A DNA stretch of 10,811 nucleotides from Erythrobacter sp. GTDB lineage: Bacteria; Pseudomonadota; Alphaproteobacteria; Sphingomonadales; Sphingomonadaceae. Both the position numbers and the translations under genes were made by a program. This document shows, piece after piece, positions 1 through 5,824 of the stretch. A model generated the notes under the pieces. That model was not told the DNA's origin. It did no database searches and saw only the letters and a program-made list of their open reading frames with translations. The stretch's first letter is position 1; every line of letters begins with the position of its first letter. The DNA is taken from contig NZOF01000079.1 of the NCBI GenBank assembly GCA_002695185.1, positions 1 to 10,811 of the forward strand. Direction: 5' to 3'.

Positions 1-33
1 CGTGCGGTAGCGGGCGGGCTTAAGCTTGCTCAT
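1..33 (-). CDS. IS5-family transposase, N-terminus only (partial)
   Basis: An ATG at 31-33 opens a frame reading MSKLKPARYRT before the window ends. This closely resembles the conserved opening of many alphaproteobacterial IS5-family transposases, which start with a short Lys/Pro stretch followed by ARYRT. A GAGG lies four bases upstream as a ribosome binding site. The gene would encode the DDE transposase that moves the element next to it. Only 11 codons are visible, so the catalytic residues cannot be checked. Confidence 0.5.
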   Translation of the reverse strand, partial: MSKLKPARYRT

Positions 34-97
34 GCACCTCGTCTAACCGCATGGATTCCCGATGTGAATCCTTCACCGGCTGAGTTCTGCAACAACG
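1..97 (-). mobile_element. End of an IS5-like insertion sequence, running off the left edge
   Basis: The minus strand carries a transposase start at 33 preceded by about 60 nt without coding potential. Before that it reads GTTGTTGCAGAAC around 85-97. Ends containing GTTGCA are common in IS5-family elements of alphaproteobacteria. The junction falls where the similarity of the upstream gene to Crp/Fnr proteins stops, just after the KG of its sensor domain, so the boundary is inferred at roughly 85-100. The other end, the target duplication and the rest of the transposase lie outside the window, so family assignment rests on the first 11 residues and the end sequence. Confidence 0.45.
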
Positions 98-267
98 CCC
101 TTGACGACATAGAGGTTCCTGTTTTCGTCGCCGCCCTGATAGATTTCCTGCCGGGCTGCAAAAGCACGCTCGGCCTTTTCCAGCTTGGCAAGACGTTCCC
201 TATCCAGATCAGACAGCGGCACGTAGTGTGACAGCTTGGTAACGAGGCAGCTGGATGTTTCGGACAT
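73..267 (-). pseudogene. Crp/Fnr-family regulator, truncated by the IS
   Basis: The frame from the ATG at 265-267 gives 64 residues (MSETSSCLVTKLSHYV...). It matches the start of the cyclic-nucleotide-binding-like sensor domain of Crp/Fnr regulators: a LSDLDRERLAKLE helix, then a beta-roll strand pattern ending in NLYVVKG. Intact members are about 220-250 residues with a C-terminal helix-turn-helix. Here similarity ends after KG and a stop follows within the IS end. No DNA-binding domain remains, so the product is probably non-functional. AGGA eight bases before the ATG and a 10-nt gap from the mgtC-like gene show that it was the second gene of that operon. The sensor ligand cannot be told. 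Confidence 0.65.
94..119 (-). promoter_or_regulatory. Possible hybrid EcfG-type promoter at the crp/IS junction
   Basis: On the minus strand GGAAC (115-119) is followed after 17 nt by CGTT (94-97), a perfect match to the EcfG-type consensus and with the same spacing as the other candidates in this window. The -35 lies inside the crp-like coding sequence and the -10 at the IS end, so it could drive the transposase at 33. Because it overlaps coding DNA, chance is a real possibility. Confidence 0.25.
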
Positions 268-277
268 GGCTGAGTTC

Positions 278-721
278 CTATTTCTGACCCCGAATATGAA
301 GCCAATCGAAGATGTTGAGAACCACAAAGATCAACGCCGAGATGAAAGCTGCTTCTTTAAGATAACCGAGGCCGCAGGCAATTCCGATCGATCCCACGGC
401 CCAGATGGCCGCTCCGCTGCGGATGCCCTTGATACGACCGTTATCGCCCGGCGACATAATCGCGCCCGCGCCCAGGAAACCGATGCCACCGACGATCCCC
501 TGAATGAGGCGGGTCGGGTCGACGGACATGGCCTCATCCTCGGCCACGCCGCTCAGGGCGAAATTCAGCGTGACGACCATCAGCGCGGCCGACCCTATCG
601 CGACGAGCACGTATGTGCCGGCCCCGAGCGGCTTTCCCTTGATCTCACGGTCGAGACCTACGACCAGCCCGCACCCGCCCGCGAACAGGACGCGCAGGAT
701 GAATCCGCTGAAATCGATCAT
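278..721 (-). CDS. MgtC/SapB family membrane protein (first copy)
   Basis: This 147-residue protein is nearly all membrane segments, with helices at about 5-23, 36-56, 72-90, 104-118 and 123-139. It carries the MgtC/SapB signatures: GLVVGLDREIKGK near the N-terminus, DPTRLIQGIVGGIGFLGAGAIM at about 68-89, then a KGIRSGAAIW stretch. MgtC of Salmonella supports survival at low Mg2+ and in macrophages and modulates the F-ATPase; the wider family is only loosely characterised, so magnesium or envelope stress is an inference. The length fits the short, domain-only form without the cytoplasmic C-terminal domain of Salmonella MgtC. The ATG at 719-721 has GGAG about 12 nt upstream. A likely EcfG-type promoter lies about 50 nt upstream. 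The crp fragment follows in the same operon. Confidence 0.87.
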   Translation of the reverse strand: MIDFSGFILRVLFAGGCGLVVGLDREIKGKPLGAGTYVLVAIGSAALMVVTLNFALSGVAEDEAMSVDPTRLIQGIVGGIGFLGAGAIMSPGDNGRIKGIRSGAAIWAVGSIGIACGLGYLKEAAFISALIFVVLNIFDWLHIRGQK

Positions 722-767
722 TGTTCATCGCGCTCCGAAGCAAACTTATGGTGCCGGTATTGGTTTT

Positions 768-793
768 AACGTCATTTGCGGGAAGCATGTTCA
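768..793 (-). promoter_or_regulatory. EcfG-type promoter for the first MgtC/SapB gene
   Basis: The minus strand reads TGAAC (789-793), 17 nt, then CGTT (768-771). This is one mismatch from GGAAC-N17-CGTT. It sits in the divergent region between the MgtC-like and DUF421 genes and would give a leader of about 40 nt before the ATG at 721. The spacing is identical to that of the better matches at 4858-4883 and 10266-10291. Confidence 0.5.
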
Positions 794-852
794 ATATGGA
801 TTGAGACAAGACGACCGTAGCGTGTTTAGATTGCGGCATCCGCCGAAGGATC

Positions 853-866
853 AAAGGAGCAAGCGC
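853..866 (+). promoter_or_regulatory. Ribosome binding site deciding an ATT start
   Basis: AAAGGAG at 853-859 is the strongest Shine-Dalgarno sequence in the divergent intergenic region. It is followed at optimal distance (7 nt) by ATT at 867, which is in frame with the DUF421 protein. The only other in-frame start-like codons nearby, TTG at 801 and 831, have no such site. A weak sigma70-like pair, TTGAGA (801-806) and TTTAGA (825-830) 18 nt apart, would place the transcript start downstream of both TTGs. Confidence 0.5.
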
Positions 867-1382
867 ATTTTCGTTGACGAACCTTTTCTTGACGCCCTCT
901 TGAAGGGGGCCGTGCTGAGTGTCTTCGGCATCTCTTGGATCATCTTGCTGGTTCGTGTCGTTGGATTGCGGTCGTTCTCCAAGATGACGAATTTTGATTT
1001 CGTCATGACCCTTGCCATGGGATCGCTGCTGGCCAGTGCGTCGCAATCACAGGAATGGCCTGCCCTAGTGCAGACGCTAACGGCGATGGCAAGCCTCTTT
1101 GCGGTGCAATATTTCATGTCCCGATTGAGGCGCTGGTCGCGGCAGCTGGATCGGCTGGTTCAAAATACGCCGGTCCTCCTGATGAAGGATGGCGAGATCC
1201 TGCATGAAGCGCTGCGCGCCACGCGCGTGGCCGAGGAGGATCTGATGGCAAAACTGCGAGAGGCGAATGCGCTTGACCTGTCGTCGGTCAGGGCCGTTGT
1301 TCTGGAGACGACAGGGAATATTTCGGTCTTGCATGGCAAACATATGGATGAGGTGGTGTTCATGGGCGTAAGCGATACTTGA
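867..1382 (+). CDS. DUF421 (YetF-like) membrane protein
   Basis: From the ATT at 867 the product is 171 residues. It has membrane helices at about 12-30, 43-58 and 66-84, then a cytoplasmic domain. The motif VRVVGLRSFSKMTNFDFVMTLAMGSLLAS (about 29-57) is the family hallmark (R.GKR..s.m..fDfv...a.Gs). The C-terminal part holds the YetF-type pattern: NTPVLLMKDGEILHEALRATRVAEEDLMAKLRE (100-132), then VRAVVLETTGNISVL (141-155). Family members are inner-membrane proteins of unknown biochemical role, often found among stress genes; some are linked to spore or envelope functions in Bacillus. The frame stays open upstream to before 504, but that part looks non-protein-like and is antisense to the MgtC-like gene. 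An ATT start after AAAGGAG gives an N-terminus (FVDEPFLDALLKG) that fits the family. The gene is divergent from the MgtC/crp operon. Confidence 0.82.
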   Translation: MFVDEPFLDALLKGAVLSVFGISWIILLVRVVGLRSFSKMTNFDFVMTLAMGSLLASASQSQEWPALVQTLTAMASLFAVQYFMSRLRRWSRQLDRLVQNTPVLLMKDGEILHEALRATRVAEEDLMAKLREANALDLSSVRAVVLETTGNISVLHGKHMDEVVFMGVSDT

Positions 1383-1863
1383 GACGCGAGCCGATCGCCG
1401 GGAATCGAGCCGGGACTACCGGCTTGCCGCGAGTATAAGAAGAAGCTGAGAAGGGCGCAGTTGTCAGACTTAATCGGAATTTCCGGCGTTTTGTCTATGG
1501 TCATTGAGATGGTGAAATCCCTGATCACCACAGTCGGCGCACACGATAGCGTCCCATCGCCATTCGGATAGCTCGCTGTGCATTGGGCATGTTCCGGCGG
1601 CTACCGGATACTGGGCCACAGCAGACACTCATCGGCCCGCTGGTGGTGGCAAGCGTCGCCTCATAGCGGATATTAGGGGACAATTTCGCGTGGACGATAA
1701 TATTTCACGATATCACAGGCATCGGTGATGCAACAAAGCACCTGAACTCCCGCATTTGGGATATCTCTTATTGACGGGCGAGGCTGGAGCGAAATTTCCT
1801 ACAAGTTCGAACATTGCCCTCGGCATCAAGGTAGGGCGCCGAAACGTCGAGATGATGCCCTCG
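1383..1863. other. Gene-free stretch between converging genes, with possible IS relic
   Basis: I see no convincing gene in these 481 nt. It starts with a hairpin just after the DUF421 stop (listed separately). Around 1728-1741 the plus strand reads GATGCAACAAAGCA, reminiscent of an IS end (TTTGTTGCA on the minus strand), but no transposase remnant could be read beside it. An inverted repeat, GGCATCA at 1822-1828 and TGATGCC at 1853-1859, lies just past the CDF stop codon and could help end that minus-strand transcript; no T-run follows it. Confidence 0.4.
1406..1426 (+). terminator. Hairpin after the DUF421 gene
   Basis: CGAGCCGG and CCGGCTTG flank a GACTA loop, giving eight pairs including one G-T. 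The hairpin begins 24 nt after the DUF421 stop. There is no T-run behind it, so a classical intrinsic terminator is not proven; it may stabilise the mRNA end. Confidence 0.35.
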
Positions 1864-2799
1864 CTATTCTTCCTGCTCCGAAGCGGGCGGCACGTTTTTG
1901 AACTGTTGTCCCAACGCCGCCAGCCGCCATGCCTGGCCCTCGGAGATCAGTTGACGGGCCTGGCTGGGTCCCAGCTTGGCATCCTTAGTCGGAATGACAT
2001 TGGCGCGCAGGTATCGTCCGGTTTCCCGCACCTGCACGTCATGGTCCGGAAAGCGCGTGCGCAGAGCCGTTGAAAGCGCTTCGACCACCGGGTGGATGTC
2101 GGGCGAGTCCAGCTCTCGCGGTGCACCGTCCAGCAGTTCGGCCACCGCGATGCGCAGGTTGCGCACCCCGTCCCGCAGTACATCGAACGAGATCAAACCA
2201 GCCGCAGCCGCATCGGCCCACCAAAAGCCGAACCCGATTCCGATAATTCCCGCGATCCCGGCGAGGCCTGTTTTCCAGTCGGCCGCGTTCATGTCGGCGT
2301 CCGTGTAAAGGATCTTGTCCATCGTATCGCGCGCCAGCGGTTTCTTCATCCGCCCCAAGATGACCGGAGGGATCACCGAATAGATCAACGCCGCCACCAT
2401 AAGCCACCCCAGCCAGACATCCCATCCAAGGACCACCACATTTCCGATCGTGGGATGCTCCCGCAGAATCAACGCACGGGCGGCATCATACAGCAAGAAC
2501 ACCCCCATCGCCGTCAACGCGCCTGCCGCCAAAAGAAAGGCGAGCGATCCAACCCGGTGAAATCCGAACGGATACTTATCAGTCGCCGGCCTGTCCTCGA
2601 ACTTACGCGCCAGCAGAAACAGGGCAGGGGGCAGCAGGCTCAGGGTATCTTCGACCCAGGCGGTCTTCATCGCCTGGCTTGACCCCATGGCGAAATACAT
2701 CACCGCAATTATGGTCAGGAGCCAGAAGATCGACCACCGTTCCAGACGCTCGGCACGGCGCAGCGTGCGAGTGATGTCGTCCGGCCTATCATGTTTCAT
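1864..2799 (-). CDS. Cation diffusion facilitator (CDF) family transporter
   Basis: The 311-residue protein has six predicted membrane segments (about 23-40, 49-65, 83-107, 123-147, 177-198 with a final one near 199-207) and a cytoplasmic C-terminal domain from about 215. CDF proteins export divalent metals such as Zn2+, Fe2+, Mn2+ or Co2+ in exchange for protons. Family marks are TAWVEDTLSLLPP (47-58), KYPFGFHRVGSLAFLLAA (75-92), and TDADMNAADWKTG (166-178). The acidic residues at E50/D51 and D167-D174 replace the usual HxxxD pairs, and this DMNxxDW form marks a distinct subgroup. The C-terminus has the IHPVVEAL...DHDVQVRETGRYLRANV pattern of the dimerisation domain. Its ATG overlaps the stop of the upstream lipoprotein gene (ATGA), so the two are translationally coupled. 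The metal cannot be assigned. Confidence 0.85.
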   Translation of the reverse strand: MKHDRPDDITRTLRRAERLERWSIFWLLTIIAVMYFAMGSSQAMKTAWVEDTLSLLPPALFLLARKFEDRPATDKYPFGFHRVGSLAFLLAAGALTAMGVFLLYDAARALILREHPTIGNVVVLGWDVWLGWLMVAALIYSVIPPVILGRMKKPLARDTMDKILYTDADMNAADWKTGLAGIAGIIGIGFGFWWADAAAAGLISFDVLRDGVRNLRIAVAELLDGAPRELDSPDIHPVVEALSTALRTRFPDHDVQVRETGRYLRANVIPTKDAKLGPSQARQLISEGQAWRLAALGQQFKNVPPASEQEE

Positions 2800-3260
2800 T
2801 GAGACATTCTCCGGATTGCACGATTGACTGTCACAAGAAATCGGTTTTCACCCTTGCGGATCGCCAGCACCCGGTCTTTGGTTTCGTCGGCGACGGTGAC
2901 CTGCGCGACGGGATCCGTTAGCCCGACATGCGGAGCAAAGGGCGTATTGGATGGGATGCGTCCGGCGACGATATGAAGCTCTCCCTTATCCAACTGCGCA
3001 ACGAGGCTGTGGGGATCGCCCGTCACGATATCCGTTTCGGCCTGCAAGGTGTCTGCGATCCGCGCTACCGCACGGGTTTCCACCTCATCGAGCGGCTCCA
3101 TCAGCGCACCGACTTTAAGCGTGCCCTTGGTCAATTTGCCCGTCGTGCCGTAAGGATCTTCAGGCACCTTGCACGCCGTTAGCAGCGACACCACCGCCAC
3201 CACGAGAACAATTCGTGCTGAAGGGAAGGGCGAGATGAGGTATGGGGCAAAGCTTTTCAC
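2796..3260 (-). CDS. Lipoprotein resembling half of a solute-binding protein
   Basis: The 154-residue product starts with GTG at 3258-3260. It has a lipoprotein signal: a hydrophobic stretch at about 16-28 and the lipobox LTAC with Cys30. The rest, about 120 residues, has the pattern of the first lobe of family 3 periplasmic binding proteins: GTLKVGALMEP (45-55), then an RAVARIADTL helix, DPHSLVAQLDKGELHIVAGRIP, and a final LTDPV motif. Full binding proteins are about 220-260 residues; the second lobe is missing, so this is not a standard transporter subunit. It overlaps the CDF gene by four bases and probably works with it, for example by handling metal in the periplasm, but that is inference. 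The start region lacks a clear Shine-Dalgarno site and no EcfG-type promoter was found. Confidence 0.7.
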   Translation of the reverse strand: MKSFAPYLISPFPSARIVLVVAVVSLLTACKVPEDPYGTTGKLTKGTLKVGALMEPLDEVETRAVARIADTLQAETDIVTGDPHSLVAQLDKGELHIVAGRIPSNTPFAPHVGLTDPVAQVTVADETKDRVLAIRKGENRFLVTVNRAIRRMSQ

Positions 3261-3307
3261 GATAGGTTAGCCATCTCGTTGATCTTTATCGTCAGTTTTC
3301 AGACCCA

Positions 3308-3640
3308 TTGGTTCATAGCCAGAACAAAACAATGGCTGCGCGCGCCTTGGCTGAAAGGGACGGTTGGGCAGCGGTCATACAGGGTCGCGATACGGCGCCA
3401 GTGCATCAGTCTTCCGAACATGATCTCGATGCTTTTGATGTCGTTGTATTGGCGCTTCCTATGTCTGATAAATATTACGGGAGACCTGAAAAAGATCGCC
3501 GCGTAACTAACGACAATCAGCCTCCGGAAAAACCGAACGATTCATGGCGCACGCTGGTTTATTTGGTTAGTCTTCGTCCACGACTGCGTTACATCATCGG
3601 CTTTCCTCCCGTGACGGCAATGGTGGTTCCGGAGATGTAA
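3308..3640 (+). pseudogene. Decayed ORF, possibly a flavodoxin-like remnant
   Basis: A frame open from 3263 to the stop at 3638-3640 contains HSQNKTMAARALAERDGW and DLDAFDVVVLALPM. The spacing and wording recall flavodoxin-fold proteins such as HemG-like ones: a phosphate-loop helix, then a 'D...yD.vvlg.P' strand. The first beta strand is missing. The only ATG (3332) has no ribosome binding site. The last third reads poorly as protein and overlaps the end of the dehydrogenase gene on the other strand. Codon use is less GC-biased than in the neighbours. I treat it as a broken gene or as no gene at all. It fills most of the gap between the lipoprotein and dehydrogenase genes; nothing else was seen there. 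Confidence 0.25.
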
Positions 3641-4446
3641 CTTGCGGCGTCTTCAGCAAGCATGACGTAGGGCGCGGCAAGTTCTACGGGCTGGGCCGGC
3701 CGCTTCATTGGATAGTTCTGTCCGAACCCGGACACCTTCTCTTCGGACATGCTGGCGGGTATGAGTGGCGTCCAGACCGGTCCGGGAGCCACGGCATTTA
3801 CGCGAATATTGCGAGCGGCAAGCATCTGGGCGAGGCCCATCGTAAAGTTCTGAATTGCCCCTTTTGTCGTTGCATACGCCAGAAGCGTCGGGTTCGGATC
3901 ATCGGAGTTGATAGAGGCGGTATTGATGATCGAAGCGCCTTCCTTGAAATGCGGCATTGACGCCTTTACCAGGTAGAACATCGAGTGGATGTTCGTGGCG
4001 AAGGTATATTGCCATTCCTCATCAGAGATGTCCTCGATGGTACTGAAACTGCGCTGATGAGCCGCGTTGTTGATCAGGACGTCGATCCCGCCAAAGGCAT
4101 CGACGACTTGGCCAATCACCGATCTGCAGACATCAGGCTGGGAAAGATCGGCTTCGATCTCAAGGCATTCTCGACCGGCCTTCCGCACCAATGCCGCGGT
4201 GGAGGCTGCATCTTCGGTCTCTTCGAGATAGATCAAAGCCACATCCGCACCTTCGCGGGCATAGGCGATCGCCACGGCGCGGCCGATACCACTGTCGCCA
4301 CCGGTGATGACTGCCAATTTGCCCCTTAGACGTCCGCTGCCCTTCCAGCTCTCCTCCCCGTGATCGGGGCGAGGTTCCATCTTCTGGAAACTACCGGGCA
4401 AGGATTGTTGTTGTTTGGGAAACGGCGGTTTGGGGTAGTCGGTCAT
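3589..4446 (-). CDS. Short-chain dehydrogenase/reductase, YghA/general-stress type
   Basis: From the ATG at 4444-4446, with GGAGAGG five bases upstream, the protein has 285 residues. The first 40 are the hydrophilic extension typical of this SDR group (PKPPFPKQQQSLPGSFQKM). A Rossmann fold follows: TGGDSGIG cofactor loop at 48-55, D100 (ADLS), NNAA at 126-129, S178 with catalytic Y191 and K195 (YATTK), and VNAVAPGPVWTPL at 216-228. The closing VTGGKPM is also typical. Such enzymes reduce or oxidise carbonyl/alcohol substrates with NAD(P); relatives in Bacillus and enterobacteria are general-stress proteins with poorly known substrates. A TTG-initiated form six codons longer is possible but lacks the ribosome binding site. 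It is the third gene of an operon with two small genes, starting 27 nt after the second, under a likely EcfG-type promoter. Confidence 0.92.
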   Translation of the reverse strand: MTDYPKPPFPKQQQSLPGSFQKMEPRPDHGEESWKGSGRLRGKLAVITGGDSGIGRAVAIAYAREGADVALIYLEETEDAASTAALVRKAGRECLEIEADLSQPDVCRSVIGQVVDAFGGIDVLINNAAHQRSFSTIEDISDEEWQYTFATNIHSMFYLVKASMPHFKEGASIINTASINSDDPNPTLLAYATTKGAIQNFTMGLAQMLAARNIRVNAVAPGPVWTPLIPASMSEEKVSGFGQNYPMKRPAQPVELAAPYVMLAEDAASYISGTTIAVTGGKPMM

Positions 4447-4473
4447 GTGAACCTCTCCATTCAAAGTGCTCTG

Positions 4474-4659
4474 CTATTCTTCGGGCGGCGGCGTCAGTCT
4501 GCGGACGGCGTGCCTCAGGAGAATCCGCCCCGATTCCTCTGCCAGAACGCGCGTGTCGTCGCTCCCCAGTTCCAAGCCTTGAATTTCGTCCGAAACCAGA
4601 CGGATTCCGTGCGTGCCGCTACGGTAGAAATGAAGGGTCATTGAGGTGTGGTCGTGCAT
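4474..4659 (-). CDS. Small hypothetical protein (61 aa), DUF6894-like pattern
   Basis: The ATG at 4657-4659 has AAGG eight bases upstream. The product is soluble and starts MHDHTSMTLHFYRSG. It continues with D..QGLELGSDDTRVLAEESGRILLRHAVRR. This order (a beta strand with aromatic residues, D-x-x-G-x-E-L, then an alanine-rich helix) recalls the small DUF6894 proteins common in alphaproteobacteria, but the match is by eye and loose. It lies 10 nt after the 52-codon gene and 27 nt before the dehydrogenase gene, so it is almost certainly co-transcribed with them. Function unknown. Confidence 0.6.
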   Translation of the reverse strand: MHDHTSMTLHFYRSGTHGIRLVSDEIQGLELGSDDTRVLAEESGRILLRHAVRRLTPPPEE

Positions 4660-4669
4660 TTACTTACCT

Positions 4670-4828
4670 TCAGTCGACCAAAAAGGCCCTCGGGGCATGG
4701 CTTTGGTCGGGGCTAAACTGGGGAACGGTTTTGACACCGGATTGACTCTGAACAATGGCAAGCTGATGAGGTGCGTCCGGCCCGTCGACTTGATGAGATG
4801 ACACCAGACTTCCGATTTGCATTTCCAT
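4670..4828 (-). CDS. Very small hypothetical protein (52 aa) heading the dehydrogenase operon
   Basis: An open frame on the minus strand runs from the ATG at 4826-4828 to a TGA at 4670-4672. GAAGG lies about seven bases upstream of the ATG, and an alternative ATG is two codons downstream. The product begins MEMQIGSLVSSHQVDGPDAP and contains a Gln/Ser/Pro-rich second half ending RAFLVD. It has no cysteine, signal peptide or membrane segment, and I recognise no family. Support is positional: it starts about 20-25 nt after the expected start of a good EcfG-type promoter. Its stop codon lies just before the ribosome binding site of the next gene, filling the leader exactly. Confidence 0.5.
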   Translation of the reverse strand: MEMQIGSLVSSHQVDGPDAPHQLAIVQSQSGVKTVPQFSPDQSHAPRAFLVD

Positions 4829-4857
4829 GCGATACCTTCACTTCACTGATATCACCG

Positions 4858-4883
4858 AACATGTATTGCGCCTCCAGCGTTCC
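4858..4883 (-). promoter_or_regulatory. EcfG-type promoter for the small-gene/dehydrogenase operon
   Basis: On the minus strand GGAAC (4879-4883) is followed after exactly 17 nt by TGTT (4858-4861). This has a perfect -35 and a -10 one base off CGTT. Transcription would begin near 4850, just upstream of the 52-codon gene. The association with a general-stress type dehydrogenase supports the reading. Confidence 0.55.
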
Positions 4884-5166
4884 CGAAGAATTCCCCAGCC
4901 AACAAAAATGAACCAGCCGCGATGCGGTCCAGCGGCGGGTCGGCGGTCATCGCGGCAGTGATCGTGGCATCTCATCGCGGTCACTATCACCCGATCATTT
5001 GTCGGGAAGGATCAAACTGGCTCTAAGCGAGCACCGAGACGGACAGTTGCTCTGATGGCGATGGCTGCGATCCTTGGAACGCAAATCCGACATGCTTGGG
5101 TTGATCTTGTTTATCGCGCCGCCAAATCACATTGCCCTGATCGATGATCTTGCGTAACCAGCTTCC
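4884..5166. other. Divergent intergenic region
   Basis: No gene is evident in this stretch between the minus-strand dehydrogenase operon and the plus-strand membrane protein gene. GGAAC at 5076-5080 followed after 18 nt by GGTT (5099-5102) is a weak promoter candidate for the gene at 5167. It has one extra spacer base and one -10 mismatch compared with the better sites. Confidence 0.3.
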
Positions 5167-5781
5167 ATGCTGGCATGGATCGAGACGCATACCTCTGCTC
5201 TGCAGGTTGTCGTGGGCCTTACGACCGCGCTGGTATGGGTAATCTATCTGCACATCCTTGTCTCGGGTTTGCGGCGACAGCGCCGATCCGAGATCCTGAT
5301 TACCCTTGCCGGAAAGCGTGACATGTCAGGACGGGTCATGGTCAGCAATCTCGGCTTCGAACCGATCTATATCCTCGACATCCTGCTGAGGTTGAGTGCC
5401 GATCATCGGGAAGACACGGTTTCGGTCGCGGAGCGCGGCAAGCAGGACGAGCGTGGGGAGGATCCATCGGACAAGCCCACTCTGCAGACGCCCCTGAAGA
5501 CCGGCGACCTGGTCGATATAGGAGAAATCGCGACCTTGCTGGATCGTGCGGGCAGAGGTTTCTCGGATTCACCTGTTGCTGACGCTCTGTCGCGCATCGA
5601 CATCACCGTCGTCGCCGTCACGGCGGCCACGTCCAGCATTGTTGCAGCCCAACGCAGCTTCGACGTCGAGCAGGGCGGTGATGGTCCTGACAGATTGCGT
5701 CCGCAGTCGCTCTACGCCCGACAGATCCGAAGCCGTCGTGAGCGTCGCAGTATTGAACAGGACATGCAGCGCAATCTGTAG
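5167..5781 (+). CDS. Membrane-anchored protein of unknown function (204 aa)
   Basis: The product has one N-terminal membrane helix (about 12-33, LQVVVGLTTALVWVIYLHILV). A basic patch (LRRQRRSE) follows, which places the rest in the cytoplasm. Residues 43-80 (EILITLAGKRDMSGRVMVSNLGFEPIYILDILLRL) look like beta strands of a small domain, with 'VSNLGFEPIYI' recalling descriptions of single-pass proteins with an Ig-like or beta-sandwich cytosolic part. An acidic linker and a second strand-rich part (ITVVAVTAATSSIVAAQRSF, about 149-168) follow, then an Arg-rich tail. I do not recognise a family. The start lacks a clear ribosome binding site; no better in-frame start was seen. It converges on the histidine kinase gene, with 43 nt between the stops. 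Confidence 0.6.
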   Translation: MLAWIETHTSALQVVVGLTTALVWVIYLHILVSGLRRQRRSEILITLAGKRDMSGRVMVSNLGFEPIYILDILLRLSADHREDTVSVAERGKQDERGEDPSDKPTLQTPLKTGDLVDIGEIATLLDRAGRGFSDSPVADALSRIDITVVAVTAATSSIVAAQRSFDVEQGGDGPDRLRPQSLYARQIRSRRERRSIEQDMQRNL

Positions 5782-5824
5782 CAATGACTGAACACGATCA
5801 TTTAGCCAGATCGCGTTTACCTTG

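Noticed and set aside
504..866. Long N-terminal extension of the DUF421 protein
   Set aside because: This part of the open frame lies over the MgtC-like gene and its promoter on the other strand, reads as low-quality protein, and the ribosome binding site at 853 points to a start at 867.
1390..1435. tRNA fragment (a TCGATTCCCGG-like T-arm on the minus strand)
   Set aside because: The T-stem does not pair correctly and no acceptor, anticodon or D arm can be folded. The bases are better explained by the hairpin at 1406-1426.
4722..4745. EcfG-type promoter on the plus strand at GGAAC (4722-4726)
   Set aside because: No CGTT or GTT at the required distance, and it lies inside the 52-codon gene on the other strand.
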